64,000 bases of DNA from Macrostomum hystrix (Eukaryota > Platyhelminthes > Macrostomidae), in contig CATNEN010000029.1 in NCBI GenBank assembly GCA_950097015.1, forward strand, positions 744,001 through 808,000, in the 5' to 3' direction. The position numbers and the translations under genes were made by a program. This document shows positions 1 to 10,785 of the stretch, piece by piece (position 1 is the first letter of the stretch; each line of letters starts with the position of its first letter). Below the pieces are notes generated by a model. That model was not told the origin of the DNA. It saw nothing but the letters and a program-made list of their open reading frames with translations, and searched no databases.

Positions 1-203
1 CTGACACCCTGAATCTGACACCCTGAATCTGACACCCTGAATCTGACACCCTGAATCTGACACCCTGACTCTGACACCCTGAATCTGACACCCTGACTCT
101 AACATCCTGAATCTGACACCCTGAATCTGACACTCTGACTCTAACATCCTGAATCTGACACCCTGAATCTGACACCCTGACTCTGACACCCTGAATCTGA
201 CAT
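1..203. repeat. Minisatellite, 14-bp unit
   Basis: Head-to-tail copies of CTGACACCCTGAAT with variants (CTCTAACATCCTGAAT). It lies in the intron upstream of the first visible exon of the release channel and runs off the left edge of the window. Confidence 0.9.
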
Positions 204-244
204 CTAGTACCAAACCACGAACTAGCAGGACAGAGACCACACAG

Positions 245-3200
245 ACGGTTACGAGCAGGAGCTTGAGAAGATCTCAATGAAAGACGACGGCTACATCGGC
301 CTGGTGCTGAAGGTTCTGGCTCGAATCTGCGACGGTCAGCACAAGGGCCTGCAGAATTACCTTCGCGAACAGCCGGACAACATCAAGTCTTTCAATCTAG
401 TTGCCGAAGTCTCACAGTTTATCAATGTGGCTTATTCCAACATCAATAGCGATACCATTGAGCTGCTCATACAGCTGTTCTCCTCCGTCAATGAGTTCTG
501 CGCTGTGAGTTCATACATGGCTATGTAATATAAATATCACCTATTGAACATTGCAAACAAACAACTGGATTCTGTCATTCAATATTCCATTTAGGGCAAC
601 CAAGAAAACAGGGCGACAGTCTACGATAACAAAATCATCGACTACATCAATTTCATTTTGCGGACGTCTGATTTTGATAACTGCGAGCTGGAACAGATTC
701 TTAGCATGCGCCAGGCCATAGCCAACTTGCTGATGTCACTCATTGAGGAGAACTCGCCTGAGGCTGTCGTGATTGGTCGAGAGGTCAAGGACACTCTGGA
801 CAAAGAGGCTCTGTACAGGGTCATGACAGAGTGCTACGAGTATTACCAGAGAGACAATTCTGGCAAGGACGGCTGGCTGAGACGGCTCATGGTGAGCTGC
901 TGGCTGATATCTGTGGACTGTGCAGTCTGATATCTGTGGATTGTGCAGTCTGATATCTGTGGACTGTGCAGTCTGATATCTGTGGACTGTGCAGTCTGAT
1001 ATCTGTGGATTGTGCAGTCTGATATCTGTGGACTGTGCTGTCTGATATCTGTGGACTGTGCAGTCTGATATCTGTGGACTGTGCTGTCTGATATCTGTGG
1101 ACTGTGCTGTCTGATATCTGTGGACTGTGCAGTCTGATATCTGTGGACTGTGCTGTCTGATATCTGTGGACTGTGCAGTCTGATATCTGTGGACTGTGCA
1201 GTCTGATATCTGTGGACTGTGCAGTCTGATATCTGTGGACTGTGCAGTCTGATATCTGTGGACTGTATGCAGTCTGATATCTGTGGACTGTGCAGTCGGA
1301 TATCTGTGGACTGTGTTCACGCATTCCTCACGCACTTTGTAGAAGAATGACGACAACAAGGAACTGAGAGAGGCAATTTTTGATGTTGGCTTCTCATTTT
1401 ACACCATTCTGGCCCGGCTTTACGATATTGATCCCACAATGGGAAAGAAGGGTGAGCGAATTGATCTGATGACAAATTTAAGTAGTTTTTATTGGACCGT
1501 TGATTATCCATTCACTAATCACAAACTTATTTTTGTTGCTAGTACTAAGCACCATTATTAAGCGATAACAAGACAGCCGTTGGTTACTCGACCAATTTTG
1601 ATTTCCAGACACAGAACAATATGGACGAGGTAGGCAAGCCTCTTCCCTTCATCATCTGCTCTGCCTACTTCGTTGTTTTTTTTTAAAAAACTCAAACAGT
1701 TCAGAGACCTGTCAAACAGGTTAGGGGACTTGTCTAACAGGTTAGGGGACTTGTCTAACAGGTTAGGGGACTTGTCTAACAGGTTAGGGGACTTGTCTAA
1801 CAGGTTAGGGGACTTGTCTAACAGGTTAGGGGACTTGTCTAACAGGTTAGGGGACTTGTCTAACAGGTTAGGGGACTTGTCTAACAGGTTAGGGGACTTG
1901 TCTAACAGGTTAGGGGACTTGTCTAACAGGTTAGGGGACTTGTCTAACAGGTTAAGGGACTTGTCTAACAGGTTAGGGACTTGTCTAACAGGTTAGGGGA
2001 CTTGTCTAACAGGTTAGGGGACTTGTCTAACAGGTTAGGGGACTTGTCTAACAGGTTAGGGGACTTGTCTAACAGGTTAGGGGACTTGTCTAACAGGTTA
2101 GGGGACTTGTCTAACAGGTTAGGGGACTTATCTAACAGGTCGGTCTAACAGGTCGGTCTGACAGGTCTGTCTAAATCTAATTCTAGTTAGAATCTAGCAT
2201 TATTAATTAGTTAATCTACATCCTGTTGTGCGCTGGTTCTGAGCAACATCCAAAATACTGATCTAGCAATGTGACGTCCGTCTTATAGAGTGCTGCGCCA
2301 ATCTAGCTCGTAAAAGTCATGCGCTTTTTAAACACAGCTTAAAAAACAATAAAAATGAGCCCCAGTAACCATTTTGCAATGCAAGTCCTATTTTCAATCG
2401 CTGGTGGAGGTGGAGGTGGAGGCTTAAATCATTTGCGTTGAATTGCCTGCTTTGATTTTCCAGAAATTCATGAATACAAATTCATAATTATTCAATCTGA
2501 AGCTTATTTAATTGGCATGGCAAGGCAGAAAATTATGTCATAATAAAGCAATGTGTATGCGACTCAATGGGTTTGAAAATAAGAACCGATGCCATGCTTG
2601 CTTCTATGAGATTTTCCCTCTAAAAAATCTCAACTCCAGAGCTGAGAGTCACCGATCTGCAACTGAAGGCTTTCAAGTTTTTCAAGAAGAACTCAATGAC
2701 CATCGAAATGCTGAAGGATTCCAATCTGCAGAAGATTCACTTCCGGGTGCGGAATAAGGTCAGTGGAGTGGGGACCAATCAGAGGAGGGGTGCGGCCTGA
2801 TGCACTGACCAATCAGAGCTGGGGTATGGCCTGTTGCACTGACAATCAGAAGTCAGCAACTTTATTGGGCAAACAATTCGCTGAACTTAGCCCCCCGAAT
2901 TTACTGCAGAATGTGCTCAGAGAGGAGGTGAAAGAGAAGCTGAAGTGGAACGTGGATCGCAACTCGTCCAGCACGAAAATTCGCGACTTCATGGACTGGA
3001 CTAAAGCCATCCTGAACGACATTCACTACCAGAAGAAGGTGCTGTCCAACCCGCTGACCATTGTGCTCACCCGATTCTGGCTCATCTGGAACCATGCAGC
3101 CACTCTGGTGGCGGTCATTCTCAACCTCATCATGCTTATTGGACTCGAGGCTCCACCGGGCGGTGCCAACACGCCGACATTCGACATATCGAGTGACGCC

Positions 3201-6200
3201 TCCTTGATGCCTCCCCAAGCTTTCTTCAAGTGAGTGTCAACTTTTTCTGTCCTTCTTCCCGTGGGCCTGTCAGTGTCGGAGAGGTCAACACGTAGGCTTT
3301 TTTTCGCTAAAAGGTCATGGGTTCGAATCCGCTGCATGGACCTTGGGCTGGGATTCGAACTTACGACCACTCGATCAGAGCTCCGACGCTCTAACAACAG
3401 GGCTATAAGTAATAATAAAAATAATTGCAGGCAGTGGCACATCATTTGTTGACACTAGACTCGCAGTCAGCGAGGAGGCAATTCTGCCCATTTCTCTGAC
3501 TCCTGAGCACACACGTTCACAGGTGTGTACATCTGCCCTGACTTTCTCATCGTCAGGCAGTGTACACTCTCACTGTGCCTTGGAGGTTGGCCTTTAAGGG
3601 CGTGAATTGCAAGATAGGCCTCGTCTCACCGCGGAATCGAGCTCAGGGACCTTGGTGCGAGAGGCAGACGCGTCAGCCGCCCTGTAAGTTATCTAGAATA
3701 TTAACAATGAAAACTAACGGAACAATGCCCGCAGCACCACCGGTCAGTGGAAGGCCGACTATCCGACCCTGCCGACCTGGCTATACGCATTCGCTTACAT
3801 CCTTGATGCATTGTCCATTGTCATCCTGCTGGCCTTCTTCGTGGCCAATCATCCGCGCCCGCCGGATGTTGGCCGGCTGATTCGCCGGCTCCGTCGACTG
3901 CGCCGTAAGGAGCTCGACGAAGATGAGGACCTGCGCGAGGCCGGAGGCCAGGACAAGCTCTCCGTGAGGCTGCTGTCTATCGCCACCCTCTACTACCTGG
4001 TGTTCATAGGCTGCGCCTTCGCTGGCACCTTCTATAGTCCGTACTTCTTCGCCTTTCACCTACTGAACATTGTCAATAACAACCAGATGCTTCGAGGCGT
4101 CATTCAGGCCGTCACCACCAATGGTAAGTGAACAAATCAATGATGCGAAATTGAGGAATTGTCCGGATTAGATTGCAAATTTAAGGCAGCGGGGGCTAGG
4201 GAGCAGGGGTTACTGAGAGTAGAAAAGTAGGAGAAGAAAATAGAATATGCTAACTACTCTACTGATAGTAGAAAAGTAAGAGAAGAAAGGCTCCGCTTGT
4301 TAGAGTCGGGAATCGAACCCCCGACCTTCAAGTCGTGAGTCCCATGCTATAACCACTAGGCTACAACCTAGTTGGGCCAGATGTACAGCCAGTTGCGCGG
4401 AGCATCCATAGCTCAGTTATTATCAGCAGTATCAGTAGACCACGCTATTTTCCCCTGTGGGTATTTAAATAAACCGATGCCTACTTCACGACAGCTCCCA
4501 AACCGAATGAACGATTTTCGTGAAGTCCGTCCACAATTGTTCACAATTTTCCGCCCTTTACGATGAACTAACATTTAAAGCCTTCCGAGTAAAAAATGTG
4601 GTTATTTGAAATACCCCTTTCTACTATTAAGTGTATTGTTCAATTACTCAAATCGCATCCATGGGCAGTGATTCGAACCCCAGATCACATGGTCAGAAGT
4701 CAGAAACAATATCTACTTGACTACCAAGCTACCCATACTGCTAAACTACCTCGATAAGAAGCCGAGATTGTTCTTGTCCGCGTTCTCCAATTGCCTATTC
4801 AACACCGTCGCACCTCGCCTACACAGGACTGTCGCTGGTGTGGGTGTCAGTGCTTGGCATCGCAATCATGTACCTCTACGCGGTGGTCGCATTCGCCAAG
4901 TTTCGTATCGCCTTCCGGCCAGACGACAGCCTGATGTTCTGCGGCACTCTCTACCAGTGCTTCGTGACCATCCTGCGCTACGGGCTCATTGGCGACCTGT
5001 TCGAGGTGATGAAGGCTCGGTGCTTCGTCTCGATGAGTCCTATTTCCTACTTCAATAAAAACTAAGCCTCTCACTGAACACACCCGAAATACCTGCCCAA
5101 TTTTGTAGAATCTTGTACCGCCAACGACACACAGAACATTCGACGAATACATCTGGATGGCCCTGTTTAGCGTAACATTCTTTATTATAATCACCACCAT
5201 TGGACTGAATATCATTTTCGGTATCATTGTGGACACCTTCAGTCAGCTCAGGTGATGATCAAAGCAACTTCTTCGAAACTAGCATTTAATTAGCATATTT
5301 TTACCAACCAGTCGCAAACGACAACTCATCAACCTCACACCTACAGCAACCTCACTCCTCAACCAACCTCACTCCTCCACCAACCTCACTCCTCCACCAA
5401 CCTCACTCCTCCACCAACCTCATTCCTCCACCAACCTCACTCCTCCACCAACCTCACACCTACAGCAACCTCACTCCTCAACCAACCTCACTCCTCCACC
5501 AACCTCACTCCTCCACCAACCTTACACCTACAGCAACCTCACTCCTCAACCAACCTCACTCCTTCATCAACCTCACTCCTCAACCAACCTCACTCCTCCA
5601 CCAACCTCACTCCTCCTCCAACCTCACTCTTCCACAAAGCTCACTTCTCAAAAAACGTCATTCCTCCACAAAGCTCACTCCTCCACAAAGCTCACTCCTC
5701 CACAAAGCTCACTCCTCCACAAAGCTCACTCCTCCACAAAGCTCACTCCTCCACAAAGCTCACTCCTCCACAAAGCTCACTCCTCCACAAAGCTCACTCC
5801 TCCACAAAGCTCACTCCTCCACAAAGCTCACTCCTCCAAAAACCTCATTCCTCCTCAAAGCTCACTCCTCCACAAAGCTCACTCCTCCACAAAGCTCACT
5901 CCTCCACAAATCTCACTCCTCCAAAAACCTCATTCCTCCTCAAAGCTCACTCCTCCAAAAACCTCATTCCTCCACAAAGCTCACTACTCTAAATACCTCA
6001 CCCTTGAGTTACTCTCGCAGCCGCGCCCGTCCTTAGCCAAAAAAAGTTTTCCCGCCGCTGACAGAGACAAGAAGTGGCTTGCCGAGACAGACATGCGCAA
6101 CTGCTGCTTCATCTGCTCTCGCAACAATTACGATTTCGAGCACCACGGCCAGGGCTTCGAACACCACGTGCGCAGCGAGCACAACATGTGGGCCTACATC

Positions 6201-8286
6201 TTCTTCTTCATTCACCTGGAGGACACAGCGAAGAATGACTACACTTCCTTGGATTTGCACGTGTACAAGATGGTAAGCTTTCATTATTCTCATTCATTCT
6301 TTCATTCTTTCCTATAAAATGTATTCCCCTCGACTTCAGCTCAAGGAAGAGAGATTCGACTTTTTCCCGCTCAACCGGGCTCTCTGCCTGTCCGCAAGGG
6401 ACGACGACTCGACGGAATCGAAAATCGACGAACTACTCAACAATGTGAAGGATTTGGTGCAGCACCAGAAGGAAGAGGTCAGCGAGGGGATATAAACTTT
6501 TAGATGTGTCTTCCCCAATGATGTCCCCAAATAAGGGTCGTCACTGGAATCTCGCATAATACACCATCTGGCATACTATCAGTCTAAATCACAATCCCAT
6601 CAGGCTAAACCCCAATCCCATCAGGCTAAACCCCAATCCCATCAGTCTAAATCACAATCCCATCAGTCTAAACCCCAATCCCATCAGGCTAAACCCCAAT
6701 CCCATCAGGCTAAACCCCAATCCCATCAGTCTAAACCCCAATCCCATCAGGCTAAACCCCAATCCCATCAGTCTAAATCACAATCCCATCAGTCTAAACC
6801 CCAATCCCATCAGTCTAAACCCCAATCCCATCAGGCTAAACCCCAATCCCATCAGTCTAAATCACAATCCCATCAGTCTAAACCCCAATCCCATCAGTCT
6901 AAATCACAATCCCATCAGTCTAAACCCCAATCCCATCAGGCTAAACCCCAATCCCATCAGTCTAAACCCCAATCCCATCAGTCTAAATCACAATCCCATC
7001 AGTCTAAACCCCAATCCCATCAGTCTAAACCCCAATCCCATCAGGCTTAACCCCAATCCCATCAGTCTAAATCACAATCCCATCAGTCTAAACCCCAATC
7101 CCATCAGTCTAAACCCCAATCCCATCAGGCTAAACCCCAATCCCATCAGTCTAAATCACAATCCATCAGTCTAAACCCCAATCCCATCAGTCTAAATCAC
7201 AATCCCATCAGTCTAAACCCCAATCCCATCAGTCTAAACCCCAATCCCATCAGTCTAAACCCCAATCCCATCAGGCTAAACCCCAATCCCATCAGTCTAA
7301 ACCCCAATCCCATCAGTCTAAACCCCAATCCCATCAGTCTAAATCACAATCCCATCAGTCTAAACCCCAATCCCATCAGTCTAAATCACAATCCCATCAG
7401 GCTAAACCCCAATCCCATCAGGCTAAACCCCAATCCCATCAGTCTAAATCACAATCCCATCAGTCTAAACCCCAATCCCATCAGGCTAAACCCCTATCCC
7501 ATCAGTCTAAACCCCAATCCCATCAGTCTAAACCCCAATCCCATCAGTCTAAACCCCAATCCCATCAGTCTAAATCACAATCCCATCAGGCTAAACCCCA
7601 ATCCCATCAGGCTAAACCCCAATCCCATCAGTCTAAATCACAATCCCATCAGTCTAAACCCCAATCCCATCAGGCTAAACCCCAATCCCATCAGTCTAAA
7701 CCCCAATCCCATCAGTCTAAACCCCAATCCCATCAGTCTAAACCCCAATCCCATCAGTCTAAACCCCAATCCCATCAGTCTAAACCACAATTTCCTTCAA
7801 GGAAACGGAGCGCCGTCGTTGGGTGGAGCTGAACCGGCAAAAGAAGTGGCAGCAGAAGGTGCTAAGCAGCGGTCATCAGCAGCAGGAATCGGCGGCGGCG
7901 GCGGCGGCAGTTGTCGGCGGAGTGGGCCTTCGCGGCAGTCAACCGAACGCGGCCCGCAGCTATTTTCTGAACGTGCCGCGCCGGCCGCACGAGGAAGGCG
8001 ACGATGACGACGAAGACGACGAGCTCCGGCGATCATCGTCACTTCCGGGCAGCGAGGATGACTACCGGCTGTCTGTGCCAAACGTGAGTGCAAAGTCATC
8101 TGCGGCCTCTCATATTCCTATTTGGTGTAGAAATATTTCCTCATTATCCAGACCCGACAAAACAAACCGCAGGTCAACCAGCCACACCGGCCTGCAGCGG
8201 GCCCGGTTGAGGATGCCGCCGCCACAGATGAGCACATGGGATTTCTAGACGACTACGATGAAAATGGGGAGCCGAGACCGCAGTAA
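245..8286 (+). CDS. IP3R/RyR-superfamily intracellular Ca2+ release channel, C-terminal part (5' end outside window)
   Basis: Thirteen exons keep one reading frame through matched splice phases: 245-504, 595-891, 1343-1451, 1609-1629, 2640-2758, 2910-3229, 3735-4123, 4827-5005, 5109-5251, 6065-6272, 6340-6477, 7802-8083, 8152-8286 (TAA). They give about 865 residues. Exons 1-3 resemble the RIH-associated domain (motif LQNYLRE). Exons 6-9 hold the six-helix membrane domain: S1-S2 in 2910-3900, S4-S5 with HLLNIV and VTTNG, S5 with YLYAVVAF, the pore segment at 4930-5005, and S6 with GLNIIFGIIVDTF. Exon 10 has the zinc-binding CFIC and EHNMW motifs common to IP3R and RyR. Exons 11-12 add a charged, probably coiled-coil tail like that of IP3 receptors; RyRs stop soon after the FFP motif. 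Features are mixed: the S4-S6 core and CFIC region look RyR-like, while the tail and the pre-membrane linker look IP3R-like. In the family this tetrameric ER/SR channel releases stored Ca2+. The filter GGG is missing (see findings). Exon boundaries are inferred. Confidence 0.85.
900..1312. repeat. Minisatellite, 23-bp unit
   Basis: About 18 tandem copies of a 23-bp unit containing TGATATCTGTGGACTGTG, with C/T and A/T variants. It starts within about 10 bp of the donor site at 892 and ends about 30 bp before the acceptor at 1342, so it forms almost the entire intron. Minus-strand ORFs across it are products of the repeat. Confidence 0.95.
1704..2170. repeat. Minisatellite, 21-bp unit
   Basis: Roughly 20 nearly identical copies of a 21-bp unit containing GGTTAGGGGACTTGTCTAAC in the intron between exons at 1629 and 2640 of the release channel. 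The rest of that intron (2171-2639) shows nothing recognisable. Confidence 0.95.
3335..3411 (-). repeat. tRNA-like SINE head fragment
   Basis: Read on the minus strand this has a tRNA-like A box and the B box GTTCGAATCCC. A second B-box-like string GGTTCGAATCC lies on the plus strand at about 3320-3331. It is in the intron 3230-3734, next to a fuller SINE. Confidence 0.5.
3412..3685 (-). mobile_element. tRNA-derived SINE, family A
   Basis: The minus strand begins with a tRNA-like head (B box GCTCGATTCCGCGG), then a body containing GTACACTGCCTGACGATGAG, and ends in GAGTCTAGTGTCA plus an AT-rich tail. The same element recurs at 23898, 33905, 35935 and 63583. It sits in an intron of the release channel. 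Confidence 0.8.
4285..4372 (-). repeat. tRNA-like SINE head
   Basis: The minus strand reads TAGCCTAGTGGTTATAGCA, then GGTCGGGGGTTCGATTCCC, which are good A- and B-box matches. There is no acceptor-stem pairing, so this is a SINE head and not a tRNA gene. It lies in the intron 4124-4826. The head resembles that of the element at 44115. Confidence 0.55.
4425..4632 (+). mobile_element. Diverged copy of a short inverted-repeat (MITE-like) element
   Basis: Shares the core CACGACAGCTCCCAAACCGA with elements at 45940-46177 and, inverted, near 9740-9870. The ends are loosely inverted (left CAGTAGACCACGC; right a GTGGTTATTTGAAATACC block). It is intronic. Confidence 0.55.
4660..4736 (-). repeat. tRNA-like SINE head
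   Basis: The minus strand reads GGGTAGCTTGGTAGTCAAGT and then GGGGTTCGAATCACTGCCC, a tRNA-like A/B-box pair. It is intronic, with no matching 5' acceptor strand, so probably a SINE fragment. Confidence 0.45.
4927..5005 (+). other. Pore segment of the Ca2+ release channel with a truncated selectivity filter
   Basis: The exon translates as CFVTILRYGL directly followed by IGDLFE. Family knowledge: IP3 receptors have CIVTVMNHGL, then RNGGG, then VGD; RyRs end the same loop in GGGIGD. Here the residues before and after align without difficulty and five residues including all three glycines are absent. The deleted stretch falls inside one exon, so no missed exon explains it. Confidence 0.8.
5330..5998. 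repeat. Compound minisatellite, 17-bp units
   Basis: First part (5330-5635): imperfect CAACCTCACTCCTCCAC units mixed with longer variants. Second part (5640-5998): CACAAAGCTCACTCCTC units. It occupies most of the intron 5252-6064 of the release channel. Confidence 0.9.
6583..7788. repeat. Minisatellite, 21-bp unit with two alternating variants
   Basis: Over 50 copies of a 21-bp unit built on CAATCCCATCAGTCTAAA, preceded by CCC or TCA and with T/G variation in the CAGTCT/CAGGCT step. The array runs almost to the acceptor at 7801, so the last unit merges with the polypyrimidine tract. Confidence 0.95.
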
Positions 8287-8793
8287 GGAACTGGCAACGG
8301 CCTCGTCATGGACAGTTGTGACAGGGCGAAAGCTGTCAATCTATTGCTTCGCTTCTTTAGAGAAAAAATCAACCAATTCTACTCCTTTGATGCCGTGTTT
8401 TGAATTGCTCATAGATTCAGTGTGACAGTAACCTTTTAATTAATAATTCTTGCCATATCTCAACACCTAAAGTCTGAAAGTGTGACATTTTTTAGCTTAA
8501 TTCATTGAAATTCGTTTTATACTGGTATTATAATCATATACTCCTATATTGAAAGTACTCGTCTTTTCTATGATTATCTCACTGCTAAGTTCCGCTTTGA
8601 ATTTCGCGATTATCAATCACAAACTAAGAAAACATTTACCTCGCTTTAATGAAAAAACCTATTATTTACAAGCTACTGATGACTGACCTCTTACCAGGCT
8701 TGTACCTGCAGACCAAATTTCACGACTGTTCTTACTGCACGAACTAAAATAAGGTTTCAGATTTTCGAATTGAAATTGCTAAATGCATTAAGA

Positions 8794-8799
8794 AATAAA
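8794..8799 (+). terminator. Candidate polyadenylation signal of the release-channel gene
   Basis: AATAAA about 510 bp after the stop codon at 8286. No closer canonical hexamer was seen. The stretch 8287-8930 is AT-rich and otherwise featureless, in keeping with a 3' UTR. Confidence 0.4.
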
Positions 8800-8935
8800 A
8801 CTTATTTTAGCATTGTTATCTTTTTATGCAGTCTTTGATATTAATTGTTGTTCTGAGATTTAGTTCGTAACGCTTAAAGTGGGTTTGAGAGTAGAAAGAG
8901 AGATATTTCAAATTGTCACAATCGTTGCAATCGTC

Positions 8936-9332
8936 GCCGCGGATAGCTCAGTCAGTAAGGTGTCGGACTTTGGATCAGATGGTCCTGGGTTCGACTCCCG
9001 ACCTAGTCTAGAACTATTCGTGCAGCCTTTGGCAAGCTGCTTTGCCCTGATGTGCTCACAGTCTACTCAGCTGCAAATGAGTACCGACATTTCGTCGGGT
9101 AATAATAATTCCGGCTGGCGTGGAATAAAGCAGTTCTGTGCGGCAATTCTGTAAGGTTTGGATGCTGCCGATATGTTTGGAAAAAATAAATTCCATGGCT
9201 GACACGCGGCTGTCAACCGGTGTCCGAGAGAGCCGGGGAGTACATTAGGTGTGCAGTCCCCACCTGCTAGTGTGCCTGACACACAACACCTGCACTGGCC
9301 CTTGGGTCTAGTGTCAATTATTATTATTAATA
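8936..9332 (+). mobile_element. tRNA-derived SINE, family B
   Basis: The head matches a tRNA with TAGCTCAGTCAGTAAGG (A box) and GGGTTCGACTCCC (B box). A body of about 300 bp follows and ends in GGGTCTAGTGTCAATTATTA, an AT-rich tail. The terminal TCTAGTGTCA is the same as in family A SINEs. It is intergenic, downstream of the release channel. Confidence 0.75.
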
Positions 9333-9689
9333 CAATCGTCTTTTTTCTTCATCTCCAAAAATATTCAACCAATCACGTTGAAATTCCAGAACACGTCTAC
9401 AATTTTCCACTCTATCCGGTGAAACAACTCGCATGCAGAATCACAAAACACCGGCATCGTCGAGATATTCAACGATTCTTGTCGGGGTTTCTGGTGGCAA
9501 AAAACCGCCAATATGGGCATAATTTTTCTGCTCACAAAATTTCATCATTTAATAATGTCGGCTATCCATTGTTGACTATTTTAGATTGATAAAATTGTTA
9601 ATTTTATATTTTTGAACCAATGTGGATTCGCCAAAGAGGCTGGTACAGAGCATAGTCAGTTGTCGTTGTCAGCAGGGTCTTCGACAAGA

Positions 9690-9875
9690 ATCGCAGAATT
9701 ACTCGATCGACGATGCTGACGTCCGACGGCTTTGAACGTTAGGGCGGAAAATGTTGATCCATACTTTCATTTTAATCGGTCATTCGGTTTGGGAGCTATC
9801 GTGATGTAGGCAGGTGGGTATTTGAAATCCCCCGTGGTTTTTCCCGATGGGGAAATTAGTGCACTCTGTCTACTG
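9690..9875 (-). mobile_element. Diverged, inverted copy of the short MITE-like family
   Basis: Contains TCGGTCATTCGGTTTGGGAG, the reverse complement of the core at 4495 and 45995, followed by GTATTTGAAATCCCCCGTGG, which matches the end blocks of those copies. 9333-9690 holds nothing recognisable. Confidence 0.5.
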
Positions 9876-10170
9876 TTGAGTGATTTCCTTCTCCTCCTCC
9901 GGAGGAGTTCCGCCAGTGATTACTATTCAGCAGATGCGAACCCGGACAGAACTTGTAGATAAGCGATTGTGCAGGCCTCACTCGTAAGAATGTACTTGCA
10001 TTTAGAAAAGTGAAAAGGAGAAATGTGCATTCAGTGCCCGTGAACATAGATATAGCATTTTAGCACATACAGAGAGACAAGTGCGCGACCTAAGCAAAAT
10101 CATTTCTGAAGTCATCTCTATCTGTGCTCCTTTTCAAGTTGGTCCTAAATTAGTCCGCTGCCATAGCGAC

Positions 10171-10785
10171 TCAACTAATCGTCGTCGCAGCCAATGGAGC
10201 TGTCAGGCGCGGCCGTCGACCCGACTGTAGACGACGTCGGCCGCTACGCTCAGGACTTCGGCTTTCGCTGCATGCGGCGGAGCCGTCGGGCTGCCGTGGC
10301 AGGGGAGGCCGAGAAGGCGGGGTTAGGCCGCAGCCGATCAGCACCATCGCCGAGCCGGTCAAATTTGTGTTGGTGCGCGGCCGCCACCGCCGCCACCGCT
10401 GCGGACGCCAGCCATCGGTCGAAGCAGTAGAGACATTGTACAGTGACGTTGCCGTGGCAACTCTCTGAATGGCTGCATCATCGCTGGTGCCATTAGCTGA
10501 CTGCCAACGGCAGGTGCCAAGACGGCGCGGCTGATCTGCAACGAACTGATCTTTAAAGTCGAGCACGTCGCTAACTGCAATCGTAGACGCTCGAGTCAAT
10601 GTTTGCTGTTGCTGCCGCGGCTGCCTACCCTGCTGTCTTGGTAACTGAAGGTCCGCGGCTCGAATTCGTGTTTTCGCCGGCTGCCACGCTAAACTGACAA
10701 ACGGCGGCCTGCCGATCTCAAGTACAGGAGGCCGCCGCAGCTGCCTCACTGGGCTTTGGAGTTTGAGGTCGACTAGCTGGCTCAT
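10171..10785 (-). CDS. Hypothetical Arg/Pro/Ser-rich ORF in a GC-rich island
   Basis: A 204-codon open frame starting at a true ATG (10783-10785) in a stretch whose GC content resembles the known exons. No domain, signal peptide or membrane segment is recognised. The product is rich in R, P, S and T with low-complexity patches, and other frames here are also partly open, as expected for GC-rich DNA. It could be an exon of a gene I do not recognise, a promoter-associated CpG-rich island, or non-coding. 10800-11570 shows no feature. Confidence 0.25.
   Translation of the reverse strand: MSQLVDLKLQSPVRQLRRPPVLEIGRPPFVSLAWQPAKTRIRAADLQLPRQQGRQPRQQQQTLTRASTIAVSDVLDFKDQFVADQPRRLGTCRWQSANGTSDDAAIQRVATATSLYNVSTASTDGWRPQRWRRWRPRTNTNLTGSAMVLIGCGLTPPSRPPLPRQPDGSAACSESRSPERSGRRRLQSGRRPRLTAPLAATTIS

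Noticed and set aside
1704-2170. Interstitial telomere repeat (contains TTAGGGG)
   Set aside because: The hexamer occurs once per 21-bp unit, not in tandem; ordinary minisatellite.
6583-7788. CRISPR-like alternation of repeat and spacer
   Set aside because: Units are contiguous 21-mers without unique spacers, in a eukaryotic intron.
8936-9010. tRNA gene
   Set aside because: A and B boxes are good but the acceptor stem does not pair and a SINE body follows.
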